A stretch of DNA of 64,000 bases, from NCBI GenBank assembly GCA_013399695.1, contig VXAU01001246.1, positions 124,001 to 188,000 of the forward strand. Direction: 5' to 3'. The stretch is from Formicarius rufipectus. Its lineage: Eukaryota > Chordata > Aves > Passeriformes > Formicariidae. The position numbers and the translations under genes were made by a program. This document shows, one piece after another, positions 26,201 to 38,200 of the stretch (the stretch's first letter is position 1; each line of letters starts with the position of its first letter). The notes beneath the pieces are model-generated. The model was not told where the DNA came from and did not search any database. It saw nothing but the letters and a program-made list of their open reading frames with translations.

Positions 26201-29200
26201 GGCAACAAGGGCTTTAAGGGCTCTGGGCCGTTCTCTGAACCGAGAGGCTGCTGGTCCAAAAGGCTTAGGTACAGCCATCTGTGTCCTCACCGGCTCTAGG
26301 CGCTCTGTTCCAGGATTTGTGGCGCGCTCGGGGTTTGGGATTGGCGATGCCCTGAAACCTCCCACGGGACTGGGGCTGCTGAGGCTGCCGGGCAGATGTG
26401 CTCACGGCTGCCAGCAGAAGGCAACGCTGCTCCCAGTTCCGTGCCGTGCTTCTCGGTGCCTCCTGCACCTGGAGAGTGGGACATCACGTTTGGACGTGGT
26501 CAAGTAACATTGGGTAGAGTTGGGGTAAGAGCATCTTGATTCAAGTTGAAAAGACCGCAGCAAATACCACATCAAAGAGGCTGGTTCAAAGGCCTGAGGG
26601 CTCTCCCACACGCTGCTGCCTCTGCACATCCTGGGCCAATAAATGCAAGAGGAGGGTAAAATCTGCCACTTGGGCTTTATGCCAGTCAAGGACTTGTACT
26701 GCTTTTTCCAGCTTGGATTTGGTTGTGTGTTGCAAGGATTTTGTTTTGTTTTTAAATATGGCTTTTCTGATTGAAATCAGGCTCAGTGCAAAAGAGATGC
26801 TAGGCTCCTGCAGCTCTCAGCAAAATCTGCATGTTAGACGCCTGTGTTGATGATCTGGAATAAATTATTCCAGGGAGGGTAAAGAGGATTTTCAGGTTTA
26901 GAGTCCTGTTATGCAAATCAGTTGTCTTCTGTTCTGCCTTTGCATTAATGCAGACTGTCATAGTTCTTCCGCCATGCTTCATCTCTATTTCCAAATCTAC
27001 ATTTTTTCAGACAATTTGATTTCAAAATTATATTTACATTCTTAACGTCTCTTAATGAGCTTATTTCATTGGTAGCATAAACCTAATTATGAATCACACC
27101 AGGGGCTCTTTTGCTGTGAATATTTCCTCCAATTTAGCCTGATCAAAGATTGCTGGGCTGTGTGAGAACCACAGCTTCAGACATTACACTCATATAGCTT
27201 AAGAATGAGTTAAATATTTCAAATAGAAACAATCTGCTCAAGTTAGTTAAAAGCTAGTCAGTTAGAGGCTGAGTTCTGACTGTTCCCAAAAAGAAAAAAA
27301 AACCAAACCAAAAACAAACAAAAAAATGAATAGCCCCCAACAGGTACACCTGGGGTGTATTACAGGACTTCTATTTGGAGGGCAAGTTCCAATAGCTGGT
27401 CACCCTCAGTTATAATAATAATATTGGGGATTACAGTATGAATTGTAAAATATTTGGGAGGGGGTTCTTTCATTCTTTTACAATTTTTTTTTGTGCCCAT
27501 TTTCATTGACTGCATTTGCTCAGGTGTAAAGTGGCTTTCAGTTATTTAAACCATACCCCAACCATGTGCATTGCAGAAAAGGTTGCTGCTGACAACATTA
27601 TGTCTTCTGCTTAATCCCTTTCTCTAGTGAGCTATAGGGTCTGCGTGCAAGGGTGAAGTGCAGACTAGGAAGCTACAAGCTCAAGTTCTAACCTCACCCC
27701 TCTCTCATTGTAGCCCAGATTTTAAAATCTGACTTATATTTGGATTCTTGATGTGCGGAGGTGGAAAGCTTAGCACCCAGCTGCCCCAGGCATTAGCTCC
27801 TCACTTCCCAGACAGACAGTGTACAATAGTAAAGGAGGTGTGGTACTGCATAAGTGCTTGAGGTGGTATTGCTGCAGATGTCTTCTGATCATACTTCACG
27901 TGGCAACAGTTAATTACTGAGAGTTATTTAGGAATTTAGATGTTTGTATTCTCTATACTGACTTCAAATCATAAGCAAATCCCTATACTTAGTCAAAGCT
28001 CCTCCTGAATGTATCACTGTCATTTGGGCTCAGCATCACTTTCTGCATCTGTTAAGAAGTATTTAGTATCCCATTCATATGCTGAGAGATATTTTTTTCC
28101 TTTAATCTCTCCGCTGTGCTTCAGAGGAAAAAACAGTTTTTAATCTTGGGTATGAATATGCAGAACCTTCCCTATAGCTATGAAAGGGAAGAGATTTCGT
28201 GCCTGTACTAAGAAAGGAGCTCGGTGGTAGTGCCCTGGGCAAGATAAACAAGCCTTGATGATCCTAAGCAACCTCACCTATAGCTGCCACACTCATGGGC
28301 CAGGGCTCCACTTAAGCCAAGGCTTAAGCATTTTCTCCTTATGAAGGAAAGTACTTGGTTCTAGCAGTCCTCTTGGACCTGGTTTGTTACCTGGTCTCTG
28401 CCTGGTACTTCCTGGGCTGCTGATTGACCTGTTCTTGTCACTCTGGTGCTGCCTGCTGCTCTCTGGTTATTTACTACTTCTAGCTGCTGATGAGGTCAGT
28501 GCCTAACTTGTGGGGTCGTCCCTTCTGTGAGGGAGAATCCCCCCTCTTGCTCGGTGAGGAAGCCCCATGGCAGATTTGTGTTCCTGGCAGGTAAACTTCA
28601 GGCCAGAGGGGATGGCTGTTCTCCTGTACAGAGATAATCAGGGAAGGGTGCAGCTACAAGGTTTCTCTCTGACTTAGTGTTGGTGACATTTAGCTGCAAA
28701 TAGCATTATTTATTTACTACTTCTAGTCTTTGTGTGATGCAGGGGACTGTAAAGGACCCACATGCCCCATCTGGAGGGGTGGTGTGAGTAACTTTATTAT
28801 TCCTCTGCAAAACTCAGAAGACTTCAGTCTCCTTTAGATTCTGCCAATTTTGTGTCTCAAATGTGCATGCAGTTCCTCCTGGCTTCCACAGAGGAGGTGA
28901 GGAGAGTATCTAATCTTTATGATTATACTAGATAACCACAATTTAACTTTTAGCAAATATTTATTCATGGAGTCCCTAATTAATACACACAGACAGCAAG
29001 CTATAACTAGAGGAGACAGAACATAAAAGAAGCATTAAAAAAAAGCATAGCCTTTTTACACCCAATTAAAAAGAAATACTGTCTTAATGAAAGCTTTCAA
29101 GGAAGTAGTGAGTGAGGAAAATCAGATCAAAGGGACTCAGTAGAAGCCAGTTTTATATGAAACACATTATTCATCAATTAAACAATATGTCTTGTGGAAA

Positions 29201-32200
29201 CAATACTGGCAGCAGCAATACTGTGAAGTTCAGCCTGCTGGCCTTACTTAGCATCTTAGTTTCTAGCTTATCTTGCTGTTTTCTCAGGAATCATTTTCCA
29301 AGTGTAGCACTACTCAGCTTAATGTGCATGCACTGGTAGCATCTCAGTAGACAAAAGCAATCACTTAAGGATAGATGCTGATGCTGTTTTGTGCTGTTGT
29401 TCATGTTTGAAGTGGTGTAAATCTGTACTAATACCATTTAAGTAAATGGAACTAATCTGGTCTTAATGGTATTTTGATTTTCACTGGAAGGAGCCCATAG
29501 CAAGATAGTGATTTTAGGGCTAAATATATATTTCCTTACTGAGTTATGAAATGCTAACAGAACTACTGCAGCTGGAAGCAACTGTTAGCAGAAAAATACA
29601 ACCCAGGCAAGTGAACTCTAAAATCTTGTATGTAAATATTGTCATGTATTAAGTACTTACATCTCCACCAGCCCTGTGTCTTGTCACTAACTTGTCATGT
29701 CAAAAATTATATGTGATATTAAGGGAATAATGCATGATCCTGAGAAAGGCTGTGCTAAGTTAGAGATGAAATAAAAGAATATCTGCTAGGCCAAACAGAC
29801 CTAGTTTGAAAATGCAATAATACTTTCTTCGGGATCATAGAATCATGGAATCATTTGGAAGAAACCTTAATGATCATTCAATTCTATCCCACTTGCCCTG
29901 GACAGGGACACCTTTCACTTTATTACATAATTTTACTCCTTTTAAAAATGCATTTTTGCTTCCTCAATTTCCAAATGTGGTACGGTCTACAATTATGGCA
30001 GCACCCCTCTGNCCCAGGGATGAGGAATCCACAAGTCCTCTGTTAAGGATGCCTTCCAGCATGCAGCTGGGGGACTTCCCAAGACACAAGTTACAGTTAC
30101 AACTTCTTTTTCATATATATATATATATATATATAANNNNNNNNNNNNNNNNNNNNNNNNNNNNNNNNNNNNATGACCAACTGAATAATGAATGTCATGA
30201 CTTCCTATCCCTCCTGCTCTTCTTCTGTTTGGTGTGTTTGGTTGGTTTTTTTTTACCTTTCTTTAGGATGTAGGAACAAACGTGATTTCTGTATTGAGCT
30301 AGCCATAAAATCATATACAGCAACAAGGAATCCATGTACTGAAACTGGTGATTTGTTTGTTCTCTAGTCCTTTCTTAATAATTTCATGTATTTTATTCCC
30401 TAGTTTACTTAATGCAAATTACTAAATTGGTCTATTCAAAGAGCTAATCACAATGATGTTAAGGTGATTTTTTTTTAGCCTGATGATAGCTAGTTTAAAT
30501 AGCACTATATCTGTATGAGGCTGTCTTTGTGACTGTCTGCACTACAAGACCCTCTTCTGACACCTACTTAGTTAGAAATTCAATACCATGAGATTTCTGC
30601 CATTCTTCAAGATCAACTTTGTTTACTACACAAAATGAATTTGTATAGTTCTGTATAACTCTGTCATCACCCTATTAAATAATTTCCCTTCTAATGAATA
30701 TGTGCTTATTACAGATTCATGTGGGATTGTGCTGATAAACTGTTCCTTGAGAAAGCTAGCTAGTCATTAATCTCTCTGATTTAATGCTTTATTTATCTGT
30801 AATGGGTTTTGTCTTCTTACCACGTTACGTATTGCTTTCCTCCCTGCCCTCTAATAGCTTTTGGTGAATGACCTTGCCAAAAACCTCTAACAATCATACC
30901 TTTATCTACCTGCTTCTGAGTCAAAGAATGCCAATAGGTTTCTGTGGCATAATTTCCCTATTCAAATCTGTCCTGAGCCATTATTCAATTTATAATTTCT
31001 ACTTAATTCTGTTCTCTACTGTAGCTTCTACTAAGTACCTGCTTTCAAAATATTACTTAAGCGCTTGCATTTTCTTCCACATCGTTAGAAACCTATTTGA
31101 AAAAACCTAATAAACTTGTGGATGCACCAGCTCCAGCAGCCTGTGCTGTAGTGATCCAGAGTTTCATCATTCTATATGTGACTTCTTTCTCTGGATGGGT
31201 ATCTAGTGGTACAGGCAAGTGTGGGGCTATGTCATGCTTTTGCTGTGTGTGGCTTTGACCTTGCTGTGCACTGCAAAACACAGCCTACATGCACTCAGCA
31301 GACTGCTGGGGAAAGGAAGAAACAACAGAAATGTCTGTCCATAAAATGACAGTTAGGGGGGATTTAAAACCTTGCCAAACAGTCCTTTAAATTCTGGATA
31401 AACAGTTTCTGTAGTCTGAAAATTTGGTGTATCAACACCTGACATTACTGCTGTCTAGAAGAGCTTCTTTGTTCTTGGAGGTCCAGAAACATTTATGAAG
31501 GAAAATTTAGATTGCAATATAAATGCATGTAGAGATGGAGAAATTATCTGTTTTCTTTGCTAAAGCACAAAGGTTAAGTAATTGCCCAAGAAAACTTTGT
31601 CAGCTTGAGAGTAACAGACTTAATTTGCGTAACTTTCTCCTATCCCTAAATTATGGTTTAATTTTCCTATTTAAGTGTCATATATATGATCGTATTGTGG
31701 AAAATACTATTTTTACTTGTTATCATATTTACCTTCTATATCTTACAGAAATTGGTGTGCTTATGTCCATACCAGACTTCTACCTACAGTGGTAGTGGAC
31801 AACCTGGAAACCTTCTCATCAGGCAGAGCGAAGCCTTGCACTTGGCATATTGGTTCCTGTGCTCAGAGGTACATAGAGCTAAAGAACTTGCAAACACCTT
31901 AATTGTCACCAAATGTTGAGTTTAAAGTACTATAGAAATGAAAATGAAAACAAGGAGTGGATTAGCATATTTTCAGGTCTTATCTTCACATGACCCTATA
32001 GCAAGCACTCACAACTGTGTGTGCTTCCATTCTGGCCCTCGGAGCAGTTCAAAGTCTTCAAGTAAGAGAAAAGTACAAGAGTAAAAAGCTCTGAAGAAAA
32101 AAGTCTTTTCTGTGCTGTTTTCCAAGCCTGTGCTCTGTTAGAGCAAAAGGCTTCCCTTGGGAGGCATAAATATTTTTGTTATTATCCCTCTGCTGAGTGC

Positions 32201-35200
32201 TTATTTCTGGCACAGCTTTGGTCAGGTGGTGAATCTAGACAAGTAATTGGCCTGGATGCAGCTTGTAAATAATGAACTCTGTTAAACAGATTCAGACTGT
32301 CCTTTGTAGTCTGGGTGCCTCATTGTATTCTCCAAATGTTACATTTCAGTCATAAGTGAAATTGGGTTTTAATACATGATTCTGGAAAATGGCAAATTGA
32401 AACAGCACTAACAAAACTGAGATTGTAACATATTTTTTCCCTTGAAAAATTTCAGAAGTCTCTTATGAGTCAGGTAGATTGTTCTAAAAATTGTCCTCTA
32501 GATGATATGGCAGAACATGCTTAAAGACAGTGAATTCCCTTTTTAACAGGGAATAGAGCTATGTTAGGATTTGGTGACTGAAATACAGTCAATTGTGTTG
32601 CAAAACACTGCAGTGGATCCTGTGGTTGAAAAGTTGCCAGTTTAGTGTGTTGTTTCAGGTATTGTTTTTCTTAATTCAATCTAGATGATTAGCTCCTTGT
32701 GCTGCTGCTATAAATAAATCTCTACTATATACATTTATGAGACTTGTCTACATGGAGAGTTATTTTTGAAATAGCTATTCCTTGTTAACTCCTTTTATGG
32801 ACACTTCATTTTTGTGAGTGGTTTTAGGAATGGATTATGCTAATGCAGAATAAGGTGGTTTTATCATAAAATAGGACCATCCATACAGCAAAATAACTGA
32901 GAACTGTCTTGATTTCTGATCACCTTAATCTTTATTGAATTCTTGCTGCTGGAAAAGCCATTTCTTAGAGGCAAAGCTGGTTGGGGACACATACAAAGCT
33001 CCTACCATCTGCTGTGAGAATTTTAATATATATAATATTGCATCCCTTGTGAAGGGGTGACAAGATTAACTGGAGTATAAAGTGAGGTGGCATTTTTTAA
33101 TTCATTGAGAGGATTTTTTTTTTTTTGCATGACAGCCTTCAAATTTGTCTCTTTCTGGAATGATTGTGTGTCCAAAGCAATTTGGTAACCATTTTACCAT
33201 TGTCTTTTCTGACATTTTAGGTGTTCTTCTTGTTAGTGTTTAGCAATGAGCTGTATAGTGTGATATTATTTTTATTCAAACTTTGGATTTAGCATATTAA
33301 AAGAGCAAGGAGACTTGCTGTAGTTTGTTCTGTATGCCCTACTGCAGCATGCTAACTCCAAATTGATTTCTCTGTGAAATTAAGAAAGTTAGAAGTGATG
33401 GGGTAACCAGAACATGCAGAATGTGTTGAAACAGAGAAACAAAATTGTTGCTGCCTTTGCCGTTGCACAGTGTAATGGTAATAGTAACAGTTGAAGCATC
33501 AAAATTACATGGCCATGCCCTCCTTTCCTTGACATCCAGAGTGAAAATTTTCACACTTTATTGGATTACTGCTTGTATAATCCTGTTTATAATAATCAGA
33601 ATGGAAGACTTCCAGCATACACTAAATGTAAGTTGGTGTGGCATAAATTTATTGTGAATGCATTTTTTCACCAATTTCAAAGGAAGTGGTATATGACAAT
33701 GGTAATTTTGGCTCACTTTGTTCTGTTTAGTAGATATTATTGTAATATCTTCCATAAAAGGGTGCAGTATTTGACTCCTGAATAAGATATTCTGTGGAAA
33801 AAAAAAAAAATCTTACAGCACTGAGTAGACATCAGGTTCCTTTAAAATTCATGCAGATGATCTGAAGGCTGTAATATTAAAGCTGTGATTGCTATTGAAA
33901 CACCAAACCCCAGTTAGGCTTCACTTTCAGTTTTAAGCAGATAATGGAAGGATAGGTTTGATAAGTGAGATCATGTAATGTAGTTCTACAGGTATCCTGT
34001 AACTTCTGTTTGGTCAGCTAAAATAGGTTTTAATTCTTCTTCTTTTTCAGGTCCCAGACAACAACACACCAAGCCTACAGAATCAAACATAAAATAGTAA
34101 CATCACTGGAGTGGAAGTGCTGTCCTGGATACAGTGGACAAAACTGCCAACCCAAAGGTAGAGTTGCAAGGGTTTGAAACTATTCTCTTCAGCAAAAGAA
34201 AACTGCAGTTTGATTTGTGAGCAAATGGCTCTGATGAAAACCAGTACAATCCTTCCCATTAAGTTAAAACCAGGAAAAATGTGCAGGAAACTAATATGCT
34301 TTGGGATGTTGACTCTTCCCTGTGCATGAATTTCTGGAGCAGCTAAGCAGAATGTCCTTTCCTCTCTTCCATTTCTAAATAAAGCTCATAAAATCTTCAG
34401 CCTTATTTCATTTTGCTAAAACATGGAGTTCATATTCAGTGTGTCTCTTCTTTTGACCTTTTAGTTATTGAGCATTGCAGTGCTGGGGTTATTAAATCCA
34501 GGTTCTCTATTGAATACTTGCTGCAAAATTAGTCTATGGCACTGTTACTCTTTTGGCTTTCGGTTTCAGGCTCTACAAATGTATTTTATACAGGATAAAA
34601 TAATTTATCAATTTTATTTCCCCTTCCGAATTGTGTACGACTTCTGTTGTTGATTTCAACAGTGACTGAACGTTACTAGGTATTACACGTGATCCCCGTG
34701 TAATTGTGCCCTTTTTCACAGAGTAGTCTTTTACTTCTGCCCTGGTGATCAAATGTGTCATCATACTGTAGTTTTACATCGGTATAATAGCTATTTCTTT
34801 AGTGCAGGCCTTAAGACAACAGTCCTTGAAAAATTAGATATGGCATTGGCATGCGTGTTTTAAATGAATGAATATTACAAGAAAGGCCATTAGATGTGAT
34901 AGGGAATTCAATCAGAAATGGAAAAGTAGAGGCTGTGATTAAAAATTAATGTAGGAGAATGAAGAAAAATCACTGTTATTCACATCCAGGAGGGAAATTT
35001 CAGTACTGAAGAGCCGGAATCTCAGCAGTCACAGAATTCTCCTCTGTGCAGTAGAGTGTGGAGTCAGATATTAGCATGGAATACAGTCAGTCAGCAAGGC
35101 TGTCCAGGGAGTATGGATCAGATGTTTTAAAGGTTTCCTTTTAGGAAAATGCAAACATTAGCAAAACTAGATGGAAAGAAATGTAAAAGCTAACATTGAA

Positions 35201-38200
35201 GGGGGAGGTTAGGGTTGATAAAATGGAATTGGCATCAAAACAACAGGGAAACATTGACCAGGTAGAAAAGCTGCGTTACTCAATTTGTAGTGTCATCTGT
35301 GTAAAAATAAGAATACAGGAAAATGCTGTGAAGTCTTAGAGGAGCAGGCTTGAAATTACATCTCCTGGGTTCTATACTCAGACCTCTTCTGGCTTGCTTA
35401 ATAACTTGGGGAAGCCACTTATAATCTGCATAACCAAGTTTACCCGTCTAGAAAATTGAGATGACAGTTATCTCGCAGGGGCACTGGGATATTTAATTAA
35501 TTAATGCTTGTAGAAGTGCTTAAAGAGATTGGGATGAAAGGTGTTATGTCAGAAAAGCTTTTCTTCCATGCTTTTGGAATCCTACCTCCCATGAGGAACA
35601 GACCACCAGCACAAGCCCTGCTTGTATTATTCAATTCCCATGAAGGGATGTCAGCTAATGAACTTGAACAGTTGGGAGCCCAGTAGTCTTGTCTTCAGGC
35701 ACTCCGTCTCTACAACAGCAGGCAAGAGACACTGTAAGCTCTGAGTGGGGCTCTCCAGTGTCACTGAGCCTTCCACCTGGCCTCTCTGTTGTTCAACAAT
35801 AGAAATGATACTGAAGGGTTTCTGTGCCCAATGAGCTGAGGGACTCTGACAATATGCTTTAGATCCTGGGAAGGCACCCTTAGTGTGATGGGGCTTGCCT
35901 GTAGCAAATGCTAATTTAAAATGCTGTCTGGTTTGGTTTCTGTCTGATGGAGTGAAATCATATGTAACTATTTCGATCTGATAGTCTAGCCAGAAGGCAA
36001 TACTTGTCACCATCTGATAGTTACTATTAGACATCTGCAAAACTTATGTGGTAGCCCTATTGTAACTATGTGGTTACAGATGCTTCTCAAGGTAATGTGG
36101 TGTAGTCAGTGAGTGAGGTGGAAGAGATGCGTGCAGATCACTGTTTCTAACTTTGCGTCCCTTGGAGCAGCACATGACCAAATTGGATAAGACATGATTT
36201 CTAATCCAGCATGGACAATGGAATTTTATAAGAAACTTCTTAAGAATGGAAAAAATGTAGCTATGATTTCTTATAAGTCTCACGAAACAGCAAAATATGG
36301 ACAATTCAGCAACTAAAGCATTATTTTTCTGATTGGTAAATATCAAATGCTTAACTGGGAGCAGAACTGCTAAAATAAAAAGACACATAAGTTCTTAGTT
36401 ACAAATTCATGATGTGTCACTTTTACTAAACAGAGCTTTATTTTAACTTTGGGTGTGTAGTAATGTCCGAGGGGAAGAAATCCCTGTTCCCTCGTGTACA
36501 TATGGCCTTCAAACACTATGTTTAAGTGTCACAAAAGATTTTAAGAACTGGAAGATGCATCTTCAAATATAGATCGTGGTGTGTTCAAATTTGGCTTTGT
36601 TTTGGAGGGAGGCTGAGGTGTCCGAATGTTTACGAATCCTTTTCCATTTGCCCTGGCTGTGGTTTAGAGCAGGCTGCTGCGTCTGCTACAGCCTTTGTCA
36701 GTACCGAATTTCCTGGCGTGGTAGTGATGTCCTCTCTCCAGTAGATGGCTGTGCAGTGTTCCGCACAGCAGTGAGACCCATCCTCTGCCTGGGGTGAGCT
36801 GCACACACAAAAGGAAGTAATTCACCTTGAACCGTAGGCAATAGGAGGAAACTACCAAACCCCCACTAGGGATTCCCCTGCAGCCACTTCTGCTTCATCA
36901 GAAATATGTTGTGAGAAAAGGATGTAATTTGCATATTTTTAATAATCCCTGAAATGGTTTTGCACACTGTGTTTAAAAATACATGGGACAATGAATTATA
37001 CATCTAGGCCAATATATTGAATGATAGGTACCTTATGGTACATGTCTGTGTGTTACCTGGCATTTCTGGTACAACTGGAAGAACTCATTGCTCAGAGTTT
37101 TGTATTGCTGCTTTTTTTGTTTATGTTGCTTTGTTATTGTAAATGACACCTACAAGGTGCATCTAGCAGTTTAATTTGCTGTTGTTGTTTGTTTTTGTGG
37201 AGGTTTTTTGTTTGTTTTGGTTTGGGGTTTTTTTGTTTTGTTTTGGGTTTTTTTGGTTTTTTTTGGCTTAAACTGAGCATAGCATATGTAATTTTTAAAA
37301 GGTCTCAAATGTGAGTCATTTGATGGCTATTTTTACCCTTAAGAGTATGTATATTAGACTTTGGGTCTGTTGCTCTCATCACATCTTCTGCTATCTAACC
37401 TCTAAGATGGGAAATCTCAGCTGTGGGACCAAGGAACACATAGATGTAACCACCGTATGATGTCTCGGAGGCACTCTATTGGAAAAGGCCTGAGCCATGC
37501 TGGAAGAATGCTGTAAGAAAAACTATATTGGCAGTTACTCTTCTGAATTTGTTTCACAAATGAAAAGCTGGAATTTCTAATGGAGTACTGAGGAGTACCT
37601 TTCCTGTACAGTGATGAAATTTAATAAGTGTACAATAAGTGGTATTGTCTCTGGGTGAGATTTGTGTTTGTGCATCACTGGCTGTAGTCCTTGCTGCTGT
37701 CAGGGGCAGTGTAGCGCTCTCCTGGCTTGCTCTATTCCTTGTTTGCTCCTACAGAGATACTGTGTTCTGAGTCTTACAGCGATTAAGTTTTCTCAACAAT
37801 CTAAACCATTACTAGAATAAGCAAATAGGCATAAATATATATCCTTGAAGCTATAAAAGTGAACAAAACTGTAAGTGTGTGGTTACTTTAAAATGAGGAG
37901 CTGCAAGTGGAGCAATTGATTTATTAGGGAGGATGAAAGATAGGATGGATAGTAGTAAAAAAGTGTGGTGTCTGTAACACTAACAGTGTCAGTGAATGCA
38001 TTTAGAGCAACTGAAGGACTGGTAAATGAAAGAATAAAAGGACATCGATCAGCTGGTCTTTATCACAGGCGAGTAACTGACTCCCTTGTCATGGATTATA
38101 TTGTCACATCACACCACCTGACAAATCCTGTGTAATGAGCTGGGCTGAATGCAAGTGTTTATCAGTCAATAACCATGCCAGAGGAAGATACCAGAAGCTA

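Larger units (their letters stand above)
17275..31748 (+). other. MMRN1: MMRN1 intron 1 (14,474 bp)
   Basis: Phase 2 intron with donor GTAAGT and acceptor CTTACAG. It holds a CpG island, two CR1 fragments, A/C tracts, an assembly gap and a possible MIR relic, each listed separately. Other open frames (up to 124 codons at 23107-23481) show no domain. Confidence 0.9.

Noticed and set aside
29845..30273. 142-codon open frame
   Set aside because: It crosses the N gap and begins within a CR1 fragment.
35651..36040. 129-codon minus-strand open frame in intron 3
   Set aside because: No domain and no splice or promoter support.
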